Assembly (NCBI GenBank): GCA_036375995.1
Contig: DASVBE010000341.1
Coordinates: 1-8,628 of the forward strand
From: DASVBE01 sp036375995
GTDB taxonomy: Bacteria > Actinomycetota > Actinomycetes > Streptosporangiales > Streptosporangiaceae
Length of the DNA stretch: 8,628 nucleotides
Reading direction: 5' to 3'
The notes beneath the pieces were generated by a model that was not told where the DNA came from, made no database searches, and saw nothing but the letters and a program-made list of their open reading frames with translations. Of the stretch, positions 1 to 5,772 are shown piece after piece (position 1 is the stretch's first letter; each line of letters opens with the position of its first letter). The translations under genes and the position numbers were made by a program.

Positions 1-479
1 CCGTCCGGGCCTTTGTGCTCGGCGTGCAGGCGGAGCAGGTCGCGCTCGCCGACGAGATCCATGACCGGTACGCCGTAGCCGCAGGAGTCGCTGACCCTGG
101 TGATGTCCACCACGATCACCGCGCGGGTGCCGGGGTGGTCCGGGTGCTCCGCGGTTACCGTGCCGTAGACCGGGTCGCCGGGCAGCGCGACGCGGCCCGT
201 GCCGTGCAGCCGCACGATCCGCGGGCGCTTGCCGAAGCTGCAGAACATCAGGCAGATGCGGCCGTTCTCGCGCAGGTGCGCGATCGTCTCAATGCCGCTG
301 CCGGTGTAGTCGACCCAGGCCACCTGGAGCGGCCCGAGGATCGACAGGCAGTCGTGCCCCCGCGGCGACACGTTGATCCGCCCGTCCCCGGCCAGCGGCG
401 CGGTGGCCACGAACCACACCGGCTGCGAAGTCAGCCACGCGGCCAGGCTCTCGTCAATGCAGTCGAAGACCTTCGCCAT
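1..479 (-). CDS. PNPOx-family FMN-binding protein, partial (C-terminus off the left edge)
   Basis: The minus-strand frame opens with ATG at 479 and stays open to base 1, giving about 159 codons with no stop, so the C-terminus lies outside the window. The protein begins MAKVFDCIDESLAAWL. It then shows a split-barrel flavin-reductase pattern: VWFVATAPL at 21-29, INVSPRGHD at 35-43, VDYTGSG at 56-62 and HLRENGRICLMF at 68-79. Late in the frame, DSCGYGVPVMDLVGERDLL (131-149) is a conserved stretch of the actinobacterial 'pyridoxamine 5'-phosphate oxidase family' proteins. These usually total about 180-190 residues, so most of the protein is present. Members bind FMN or F420 and are cytosolic; the substrate of this one is unknown, and true PdxH activity should not be assumed. 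No convincing Shine-Dalgarno precedes the ATG. A TACCCT box ends six bases before it, so a leaderless transcript is possible. It is divergent from the methyltransferase gene. Confidence 0.85.
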   Translation of the reverse strand, partial: MAKVFDCIDESLAAWLTSQPVWFVATAPLAGDGRINVSPRGHDCLSILGPLQVAWVDYTGSGIETIAHLRENGRICLMFCSFGKRPRIVRLHGTGRVALPGDPVYGTVTAEHPDHPGTRAVIVVDITRVSDSCGYGVPVMDLVGERDLLRLHAEHKGPD

Positions 480-592
480 ACCGTCAGGGTAAGCAGCGCG
501 GGTCACCAGCCCCCGCGGCGGGATCTCGCCGGCTTGGCGGGCGGCGGAAATCCGGTGGCGGGGCGGGCGGCGCGGCCGGTTGGGTGAGGGGC

Positions 593-1327
593 ATGACCGG
601 ATGGGACGATCCTGCGTTCTTCGGCGACCGGTGGGCCGACGACTACGACGGGGAACCAGCCCCCGAGCCCGCGGCGGAGGTGGCCTTCCTGGCGGACCTT
701 GCTGGCGACGGCCGCGTGCTCGAGCTGGCCATCGGCACCGGGCGGGTCGCCGTCCCGCTGGCCGGCCGCGGCGTCCGCGTCGAGGGCGTCGAGGCGTCCG
801 CCAGGATGGTGGGCAAGCTGCGTGCCAAGCCCGGCGGCGAGCAGATCCCCGTGGTCATCGGCGACATGGCTGACGTGCCGGTGCCGGGGCCGTTCCGGCT
901 GGTGTATCTGGTGTTCAACACTCTTTTCAACCTGCTCGACCCGGCTCGCCAGGCGGACTGCTTCCGCAACACCGCGCGGGTGCTGGCCCCGGACGGCGCC
1001 TTCGTGGTCAAGTGCTTCGTCCCCGACCCGGCGATGTTCGACCGCGGCCAGCGCGTGGACGCGCTGGAGGTGACCGAGGACTCCGCGACGATCCGGGTGT
1101 GGACCAACGACGCGGCCGCGCAGCGTTACAAGAAGCAGGAGATCACGTTCACCGCGGCCGGCATCCGCATGCTGCCGTCGTCGCTCCGGTACAGCTGGCC
1201 GTCCGAGATCGATCTGATGGCCTCCCAGGCGGGCCTCCGCCTGGCCGAGCGCTACGCCGACTGGGACCGCCGCCCCTACGGCCCCGGCAGCAAGGACCAC
1301 ATCTCCGTCTACCGCCCGGCCGGCTGA
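593..1327 (+). CDS. Class I SAM-dependent methyltransferase
   Basis: The 244-residue product has a Rossmann-type methyltransferase fold. Motif I is VLELAIGTGRV at residues 42-52, the SAM-binding glycine loop. An acidic strand end follows at VEGVEAS (63-69), then GDMADV (90-95) as the adenine-contacting segment. FRLVYLVFNTLFNLL (101-115) corresponds to motif IV, and LAPDGAFVVKCF (131-142) to the strand-5 region. This matches the type 11/25 small-molecule methyltransferases of actinomycetes, usually 240-260 residues. The acceptor cannot be read from the sequence. The start is uncertain: ATG at 593 is chosen because MTGWDDPAFFGDRW resembles typical N-termini of the family, but GTG at 584 is in frame and would add three residues. 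The only purine-rich stretch, GAGGGG at 586-591, is too close to 593 for ideal spacing. The next gene starts 26 bp downstream on the same strand, so the two are probably co-transcribed. Confidence 0.88.
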   Translation: MTGWDDPAFFGDRWADDYDGEPAPEPAAEVAFLADLAGDGRVLELAIGTGRVAVPLAGRGVRVEGVEASARMVGKLRAKPGGEQIPVVIGDMADVPVPGPFRLVYLVFNTLFNLLDPARQADCFRNTARVLAPDGAFVVKCFVPDPAMFDRGQRVDALEVTEDSATIRVWTNDAAAQRYKKQEITFTAAGIRMLPSSLRYSWPSEIDLMASQAGLRLAERYADWDRRPYGPGSKDHISVYRPAG

Positions 1328-1341
1328 GCCCGCCCGGGGCT

Positions 1342-1347
1342 GAGGAG
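1342..1347 (+). promoter_or_regulatory. Shine-Dalgarno deciding the start of the P-loop NTPase gene
   Basis: GAGGAG lies six bases upstream of GTG at 1354. It fixes that codon as the start, rather than any of the upstream in-frame codons reaching back to 1012, which lie inside the methyltransferase gene. Confidence 0.75.
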
Positions 1348-1353
1348 CGGACC

Positions 1354-1839
1354 GTGCGCCGGGTGGTCGTCGTAGGTCCGGGGGCGGCGGGGAAGTCGGC
1401 GCTGGCCCGGGCGCTGGGGGAGGTGACCGGGATCCCGGTTACTGAGCTGGACCAGGTCTTCTGGCGGCCGGGTCTGCGGGCGACCCCGAAGGAAGAGTGG
1501 GCGGCGGTCCAGGCTGAGCTGGCGGCCCGGCCGGCCTGGATTCTGGACGGGGATCTGGGGCCGTATGACGTGATCGAGGTCCGCCTGCGTGCCGCGGACA
1601 CGGTCGTGTTCCTGGACTTCTCTACGGCACGCTGCGCCTGGCGGGCGGTCCGGCGGTCCCGGGAGAACGCCGATTTCTGGCGCTGGCTGCTGGCCTACCG
1701 CCGCCGCAGCCGCCCGGCCCTGCTCGCCGCGATCGTCGCGCACGCGCCGGCGGCCCGGGTATATCTGCTCCGGACACCGAGGGCGGTCAGCCGTTTCCTC
1801 ACGAAGGCCCGCCGCGAGGCCGCCGGCGCCGGTTACTAG
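1354..1839 (+). CDS. FlaR/adenylate-kinase-like P-loop NTPase (topology modulation protein family)
   Basis: The 161-residue protein starts VVVVGPGAAGKSALARALG, with a Walker A loop GPGAAGKS at residues 8-15. GIPVTELDQVFWRPG (26-40) and WAAVQAEL (49-56) match the pattern of the FlaR or 'topology modulation protein' group, relatives of adenylate and shikimate kinases. WILDGDLG (62-69) holds the usual D-G after the second strand. ADTVVFLDFS (81-90) is the Walker-B-like strand. An Arg-rich segment, FWRWLLAYRRRSRP (108-121), is typical of the family, and VYLLRTPRAVSRFL (136-149) forms the last strand and helix. Family members are usually 165-185 residues; this one is slightly short, mainly in the LID region. 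Nucleoside or small-molecule phosphorylation is the likely chemistry, but no substrate has been settled for the family. It follows the methyltransferase after 26 bp with its own strong ribosome site, suggesting an operon. It converges on the FAD gene, with 30 bp between the stops. Confidence 0.85.
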   Translation: MRRVVVVGPGAAGKSALARALGEVTGIPVTELDQVFWRPGLRATPKEEWAAVQAELAARPAWILDGDLGPYDVIEVRLRAADTVVFLDFSTARCAWRAVRRSRENADFWRWLLAYRRRSRPALLAAIVAHAPAARVYLLRTPRAVSRFLTKARREAAGAGY

Positions 1840-1869
1840 GGTGGCCAGCCGCAACCGGGCGGGAGCGCA

Positions 1870-3222
1870 CTAGACCCCGGCCAGCGCAGGCTCGCCGCGC
1901 AGCACGTCCTGGATCAGGGCGGCCAGCTCGTCGCGGTCCGGGCCCGCCGCGCGGGACGGGCGCCAGCCGGTGTCGTAGATCGCCCGGGCCCGCGGCTCGA
2001 CGGCCCGCAGTGACTCAGGCAGGGCCGTCATGGCCATGTACCCGGCCGCCGCGCCCTGGATCGCGGGGTCCTTCTGCCCCGCGGCCAGGATGAGGTCCGA
2101 CGGCAGCGGCCTGCACAGGTACGTGTCCTCCCCGCCCCACCGGCGCCGGGTCAGCTCGTCCATGTACACGTGGTCATCGACCCACGGCTTGATCTGCGCC
2201 GCGCACCAGGCGTCGAAGCTCTGGCCGGCGGCCACCAGGTCCGGGCCGTGCTCGTCCACCAGCCGCAGCAGCTCACGGGCCTGCAGCAGGGTCGTGGTGA
2301 CACCACGCCCGAAGACCGGCGTCGTCGTCGCCACCGCATCGCCGACGAAGAAGAGACCCGGCAGCGCCAGCCGGCCGTCGAACCCCGTCTGGCCGCGGTA
2401 CGCATTGAGAAGCGGCCCCCCGGGAAGCACCGGTGTCAGGGCCCGCGACCGGCCCGGGTCGGTCCACTCGGCCAGCCCCGGAATGGCCCGCGTCGCCGCC
2501 TCGAACGCAGCCTCGTGCCGCAGCTCCGCCAGAACCCGGTCATCCGACGGCCGGGCCAGCAGGACCGAGAAGATCCCGCGCTCGTGCATGAACACCAGGG
2601 CCAGGTAGCCGCCCAGGTCGGCCTGCCAGAACACGGAGTTGATCAGCGGCCCCGGCTCCGTCCCCGGCTGAAGCTGGTACTGCCGGTCCACGTAGGCGAT
2701 CCCGCACGGCCCGCCGCTGGCCGGACCCGGGCGCAGCGCCCTGGTGACCCGCCCCATCCGGCCGGACGCGTCGATCACCAGGTCAGCAGGCAGTTCCGCG
2801 CCATCCACCCGCAGGCCGCTGGCCCGGCCACCCCGTTGCGTAACCTGCTCGGCATGCCCGCGCCGGATCTGGAAACCCGCCGTCTGCAGCGCCTCCGCGC
2901 GCAGCGCGCGCTCGAACGTCTCCCGGCGGGACCGCATGCCCAGCGGGACAACCGTGCCGTCGGGCAGCGGCATCATGGCCCGCTCGGCCCCGTCCGCCTG
3001 CCAGCGGCGCAGCGCCCCCGGCAGCTCGGCCTCCAGGGCCGCTATCACCTGCGGGCGGAACCCGTGCGCGTGGTGGAACTGCATCACGCCCTTACGCGGC
3101 CAGGTGCCGTCCGCGGAAGGCCCCGGGTCGCGCTCCACCGCGGTGACCTCATGACCCCGCTGGGCCAGCGCGGCCCCGAGGAACAGGCCCGCAGGCCCGG
3201 CCCCGATGATGGCGACTCGCAT
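1870..3222 (-). CDS. FAD-dependent oxidoreductase / flavoprotein monooxygenase-like protein
   Basis: The 450-residue protein opens with MRVAIIGAGPAGLFLGAALA, a dinucleotide-binding fold with GAGPAG at residues 7-12 and the ribose-binding acid at E30. RSRRETFERAL (97-107) corresponds to the conserved arginine helix of group A flavin monooxygenases. ADLVIDASGRMGRV (146-159) is a second FAD/NAD contact region. GLFFVGDAVATTTPVFGRGV (289-308) is the GD motif that binds the FAD ribityl/pyrophosphate. The length fits single-component or styrene-monooxygenase-like flavoproteins, and the catalytic lysine motif of tryptophan halogenases was not seen. A cytosolic hydroxylase or oxidase acting on a small organic substrate is the likely role; the substrate is unknown. 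The start is fixed by AAGGGGG at 3234-3228, five bases before the ATG. The frame stays open to 3285, but that extension would run through the promoter region. The divergent TetR gene is the likely repressor. Confidence 0.87.
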   Translation of the reverse strand: MRVAIIGAGPAGLFLGAALAQRGHEVTAVERDPGPSADGTWPRKGVMQFHHAHGFRPQVIAALEAELPGALRRWQADGAERAMMPLPDGTVVPLGMRSRRETFERALRAEALQTAGFQIRRGHAEQVTQRGGRASGLRVDGAELPADLVIDASGRMGRVTRALRPGPASGGPCGIAYVDRQYQLQPGTEPGPLINSVFWQADLGGYLALVFMHERGIFSVLLARPSDDRVLAELRHEAAFEAATRAIPGLAEWTDPGRSRALTPVLPGGPLLNAYRGQTGFDGRLALPGLFFVGDAVATTTPVFGRGVTTTLLQARELLRLVDEHGPDLVAAGQSFDAWCAAQIKPWVDDHVYMDELTRRRWGGEDTYLCRPLPSDLILAAGQKDPAIQGAAAGYMAMTALPESLRAVEPRARAIYDTGWRPSRAAGPDRDELAALIQDVLRGEPALAGV

Positions 3223-3351
3223 GACTGCCCCCTTGCTTCGATTCACTCTTGATGCTATGACTGCATCTATGATGCACTGAATCACGATGGAGAGTCAAGA
3301 TGGCTCAAGCTGGTCTGGTGAACAGCCCCGAACGAGCGCTGGTGAGCAGCC
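3223..3351. promoter_or_regulatory. Divergent promoter region between the FAD oxidoreductase and TetR genes
   Basis: This 129-bp gap contains a clear composition dip: 25 of 60 bases are G/C in 3241-3300, in a window that is otherwise very GC-rich. On the minus strand, TTGACT (3298-3293), an 18-base spacer and CATCAT (3274-3269) form a plausible sigma-70-type promoter for the FAD gene. On the plus strand, TATGAT (3268-3273) is a plausible -10 box for the TetR gene, with no good -35. The two -10 boxes overlap each other and the palindrome at 3262-3276, so one bound repressor could block both directions. The promoter assignments are inferences from motif and spacing only. Confidence 0.55.
3262..3276. 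promoter_or_regulatory. Candidate TetR operator, TGCATC-N3-GATGCA
   Basis: TGCATC (3262-3267) and GATGCA (3271-3276) are perfect inverted 6-mers around TAT. A further GATGC at 3251-3255 forms a second, shorter inverted match with GCATC at 3263-3267. GATTCA at 3240-3245 pairs with TGAATC at 3278-3283. TetR-family dimers typically bind 14-20 bp palindromes of this kind between their own gene and a divergent target. The site overlaps candidate -10 boxes on both strands. That it is the operator of the adjacent TetR protein is inference from position and symmetry. Confidence 0.55.
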
Positions 3352-3359
3352 GTGAGTGA
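3300..3359 (+). CDS. Possible 19-residue leader ORF overlapping the TetR start
   Basis: ATG at 3300 follows GGAGAG at 3289-3294 with five bases of spacing, a better initiation site than the one before the TetR gene. It encodes MAQAGLVNSPERALVSSRE and stops with TGA at 3357-3359. That stop is eight bases inside the TetR gene, whose GTG is at 3352 in another frame. This arrangement would allow terminating ribosomes to restart on the regulator (translational coupling). Against a selected peptide, 7 of the 18 codons after the ATG end in A or T, unlike the surrounding genes, and the peptide resembles nothing I know. It could be a real leader, a coupling device without a functional peptide, or chance. 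Confidence 0.35.
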   Translation: MAQAGLVNSPERALVSSRE

Positions 3360-4038
3360 GCAAGCCGGGAGCCACGCCGCCCGGCGGTACTCCTCACCGG
3401 TCCGCGACGAGCAGGCCCGGCGGACCCGCCAGGCCGTGGTCACCGCGGCCCGCGAGCTGTTCCTCGCCCATGGCTACGCGGCCACCACGATTGACGCGAT
3501 CGCCGAGGCTGCGCACGTCAGCAGGCGGACCGTGTTCAACTCGGCGGGCGGCAAGTCTGTCCTGCTGAAGCTGGCCTTCGAATGGGCGATCGTCGGCGAC
3601 GACGAGCCGGTCGCCCTGGCGGACCGCGCCGAGGTAAAGGCCGTCCGGGCCGAGCAGGACCCGCACCGGGCGGTCATGGGCTGGGCGCAGCTGGTGTCCG
3701 ACGTCGCGGAGCGGGTCGCGCCGATCAGCGAGGTCGCCGCCGTCGCGGCGGACTCCGATCCGGCCGCCGCCGAGCTGCTCGCCAACTTTGCCCGCAGCCG
3801 GATGTTCGGCGCGACCGAGTTCATCCACCACCTGGCCTCGCTGGGCGACGGTCTCGCCCCCGGCGTCACCGAGCAGCAGGCCGCCGACGTGTGCTGGGCG
3901 CTGATGGACGGCCACGTCTACCGCCGCCTGGTCAACGACCGGGGCTGGACCAGCGCCCAGTTCACCCAGTGGCTGTACCAGAGCGTGGCCGCGATCCTGC
4001 TCCCGCCGGCGCCGCGAACGGCCGGCCGGCCCGGATAA
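3352..4038 (+). CDS. TetR/AcrR-family transcriptional regulator
   Basis: The 228-residue protein has a basic N-terminal arm (ARRTRQAVVTAARELF, 22-37), then a TetR helix-turn-helix, TTIDAIAEAAHVSRRTVF at 45-62, and the start of the fourth helix, GGKSVLLKLAFEWA (66-79). The usual YYHF after the recognition helix is replaced by NSAG, seen in some family members. Residues 80-228 form the all-helical ligand-binding and dimerisation region. GTG at 3352 is the start, with GGTGAG at 3341-3346 as a moderate ribosome site; the leader ORF upstream may supply ribosomes by coupling. The divergent layout with the FAD oxidoreductase suggests it represses that gene and itself through the palindrome at 3262-3276 and is released by a small ligand, possibly the oxidoreductase substrate. 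The ligand is unknown. It converges on the SDR gene, with 30 bp between the stops. Confidence 0.9.
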   Translation: MSEQAGSHAARRYSSPVRDEQARRTRQAVVTAARELFLAHGYAATTIDAIAEAAHVSRRTVFNSAGGKSVLLKLAFEWAIVGDDEPVALADRAEVKAVRAEQDPHRAVMGWAQLVSDVAERVAPISEVAAVAADSDPAAAELLANFARSRMFGATEFIHHLASLGDGLAPGVTEQQAADVCWALMDGHVYRRLVNDRGWTSAQFTQWLYQSVAAILLPPAPRTAGRPG

Positions 4039-4068
4039 CCCGGCCCGCGCCAGCGAGCCGTAATCCAT

Positions 4069-5007
4069 CTAGCTGATGGCCGGCGCCGGTGTGCGGTACG
4101 CCTCGACGAAGCCCTCTCGCCAGCTGGGGTAACGCAGGGTCCAGCCGAGCTCGCGCCGCGCCTTGGCGTTCGACGCGCCGCGCGCGCCGGTGTTCATCGC
4201 CACCAGGCCAGGTCCCGCGATCAGGCGGGCCAGCCACAGCGGGGCGCGCCGCGGCGGCTTGGCGCCGAGGGCGCGGGCCAGGGCGGGCAGCCAGTCGCGC
4301 ATGGGCGCCGGGTCGTCGTCAACCACGTTGTAGATCCCGGTCGCGCCCTGCTCGAGCGCGAGCACGGTCGCGGCCGCGGCGTCGTCCAGGTGGATGAACG
4401 AGAACACCCCGCCGCCGTCGCCGATCATCGGGTACTGCCGCTTGCGCACCGGCCCGGCCAGACCGTCGTTGTCCGCACCGTAGAAGCCGCCGTAGCGCAG
4501 CGCCACCCCGCCGGCCGCGGTGACCGCCTCGTCCAGGTGGTTCATCGCGATGCTGGTCGCCGTGGCCACGGCCGGCGGCGCCGGGTCGAGCGGGTCGTCC
4601 TCGGTCTTGACCGGCCCGCCCTCGCGGATGTACCGGTAGCTCGCGAAGCTCTGCGCGACGAACCGGCGCACCCCGGACTCCCGCGCCGCGTCCAGCAGCG
4701 CGTCGGTGCCCTCGGTGCGCAGCCGGTTGGTCGCCGCGAAGCCGCGGTCGAGGTTCCGGGTGAACTTCATGCTGGCCAGCGCGGTGGCCTGATGGATGAT
4801 CGCGTCGGGCCGGAGCTGCCCGACCGCCTGGCGCACCGCCGCGGCGTCGAGCAGGTCCAGCGCGACCGGTTCGGCGCCGGCGGCCCGCACCCGCCCGGCG
4901 TGCCCGGGCGAGCGGAACGTGCCGGTGACCTCGTGCCCGCGCTCGGCCAGCTGGGCCACGAGGCGGACGCCGATGGCGCCGCTCGCTCCCACGACCAGGA
5001 CTCGCAT
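4069..5007 (-). CDS. NAD-dependent epimerase/dehydratase family protein (extended SDR)
   Basis: The 312-residue protein starts MRVLVVGASGAIGVRLVAQL, with the Rossmann motif GASGAIG at residues 7-13. It continues with VALDLLD (48-54), where extended SDRs bind the cofactor adenine, and the NRLRTEGTDALLDAA helix (94-108). RRFVAQSFASYRY (114-126), then GGPVKTEDDPLDP (130-142), RYGGFYG (171-177), FSFIHLDDAA (202-211) and IYNVVDDDPAP (225-235) are hallmarks of a common actinobacterial NAD(P)-dependent oxidoreductase subgroup. The canonical YxxxK catalytic pair is not present at the expected place, where ATSIAMNHLDEAV (150-162) stands; this is usual for the subgroup and leaves the chemistry uncertain. 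ATG at 5007 is preceded by AGGGAG at 5020-5015 with seven bases of spacing. It is divergent from the cysteine hydrolase gene across 180 bp. Confidence 0.88.
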   Translation of the reverse strand: MRVLVVGASGAIGVRLVAQLAERGHEVTGTFRSPGHAGRVRAAGAEPVALDLLDAAAVRQAVGQLRPDAIIHQATALASMKFTRNLDRGFAATNRLRTEGTDALLDAARESGVRRFVAQSFASYRYIREGGPVKTEDDPLDPAPPAVATATSIAMNHLDEAVTAAGGVALRYGGFYGADNDGLAGPVRKRQYPMIGDGGGVFSFIHLDDAAAATVLALEQGATGIYNVVDDDPAPMRDWLPALARALGAKPPRRAPLWLARLIAGPGLVAMNTGARGASNAKARRELGWTLRYPSWREGFVEAYRTPAPAIS

Positions 5008-5187
5008 GACCGTACTCCCTTGCCTGGATTACGCACTGCCGCCGGTATGACCCCGGCGCCACGGCGAATGTGACAGGGGCTGACCGGAACCTTCCGCGGG
5101 TTCGGCGCCCACGGTGACCGGATCCGTCCGCATCTGGGCAAGATGGTGACTGACACTTTGCGTCCAGGCGTTGCAGGATCGGGGCCT
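5008..5187. promoter_or_regulatory. Divergent intergenic region, SDR gene versus cysteine hydrolase/GlxA pair
   Basis: This 180-bp gap must hold the promoters of both flanking units unless they are leaderless, but no convincing -35/-10 pair was found. Visible structure is modest. TGACCGGA occurs twice (5081-5088 and 5115-5122), 34 bp apart. CGGATCCG is an 8-bp palindrome at 5119-5126, and GAACC/GGTTC form a short inverted repeat at 5087-5103. These could be sites for the downstream GlxA-type regulator, but in DNA of this composition short matches are common. Confidence 0.35.
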
Positions 5188-5772
5188 ATGAAGCGAGCCC
5201 TCGTCGTTATCGACGTCCAGGAGTCATTCCGCCAGCGGGAGAACTGGGCGGCGTGCTCCAACCCGGAGATTGCCAAGCAGGTTCACCGTCTGACCGAGAC
5301 GTTCCGGGCCCGGGGCGAGATGATCGTCTGGGTTCTGCACACGGAACCCGGGACGGGAAACGTCTTCGACCCGGCCAGCGGTTACGTGCGCCTGATCGAG
5401 GGCCTCGAAGCCGCCGACGGCGAGCCGGTGATCACCAAGACCTCGTTCGACGCGTTCCACACCACGAACCTCCAGCAGCTGCTGATCGGCGAGAACATCG
5501 GCGAGGTCGTGACGTGCGGCATCCGCACCGAGCAGTGCGTGGAGACCACCACGCGGGCCGCCGCGGGAATGGGCTTCGAGGTCACCTACGTGATCGACGC
5601 GACCGCGACGCACCCGATCGAGCACCGCGACGCCCCGCCGGGGCGGCCGCTGGCGGAGATCCTCGCTGACCCGCGCACGCTGCAGGTGGAGGACATCATC
5701 GCCCGGACCGAGTACGTGCTGGCGGGCCGGTTCGCCAGGGTTACCACCGTCGCGGAGCTGACTGGGTCGTGA
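5188..5772 (+). CDS. Isochorismatase-like cysteine hydrolase
   Basis: The 194-residue protein opens MKRALVVIDVQESF, the standard start of the isochorismatase-like fold. The catalytic triad is readable: Asp9 in VIDVQ, Lys84 in VITKTSFDAF (81-90) and the nucleophile Cys117 in GIRTEQCVETT (111-121). MGFEVTYVIDATAT (128-141) matches the usual strand after the nucleophile. Such proteins hydrolyse amide, ester or enol-ether bonds (nicotinamidase, N-carbamoylsarcosine amidase, isochorismatase, ureido hydrolases); the presence of the cysteine favours an amidase-type reaction over true isochorismatase. The substrate is not evident. ATG at 5188 is chosen because it gives the canonical N-terminus. An in-frame ATG at 5143 would add 15 residues with no conserved character. 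AGGA at 5175-5178 and GGGG at 5181-5184 lie upstream. The stop overlaps the next gene by four bases (GTGA), so the regulator is translationally coupled. Confidence 0.88.
   Translation: MKRALVVIDVQESFRQRENWAACSNPEIAKQVHRLTETFRARGEMIVWVLHTEPGTGNVFDPASGYVRLIEGLEAADGEPVITKTSFDAFHTTNLQQLLIGENIGEVVTCGIRTEQCVETTTRAAAGMGFEVTYVIDATATHPIEHRDAPPGRPLAEILADPRTLQVEDIIARTEYVLAGRFARVTTVAELTGS

Noticed and set aside
503..1300. Long minus-strand open frame of 265 codons across the methyltransferase gene
   Set aside because: It is antisense to a gene with clear SAM-binding motifs; its translation is Arg/His/Pro/Gly-rich with no domain, as expected for a shadow frame in GC-rich DNA.
2170..3252. Plus-strand open frame of 360 codons opposite the FAD oxidoreductase
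   Set aside because: Its Arg/Pro-rich translation matches no family, while the opposite strand has full flavoprotein motifs.
3223..3285. Upstream extension of the FAD gene to a GTG at 3285
   Set aside because: It would read through the operator and promoter island, whereas ATG at 3222 has AAGGGGG at correct spacing and begins directly with the Rossmann strand.
5081..5122. TGACCGGA direct repeats as a GlxA-type operator
   Set aside because: Only two 8-mers in GC-rich DNA with no known motif to match; kept as a remark on the intergenic region rather than claimed as a site.
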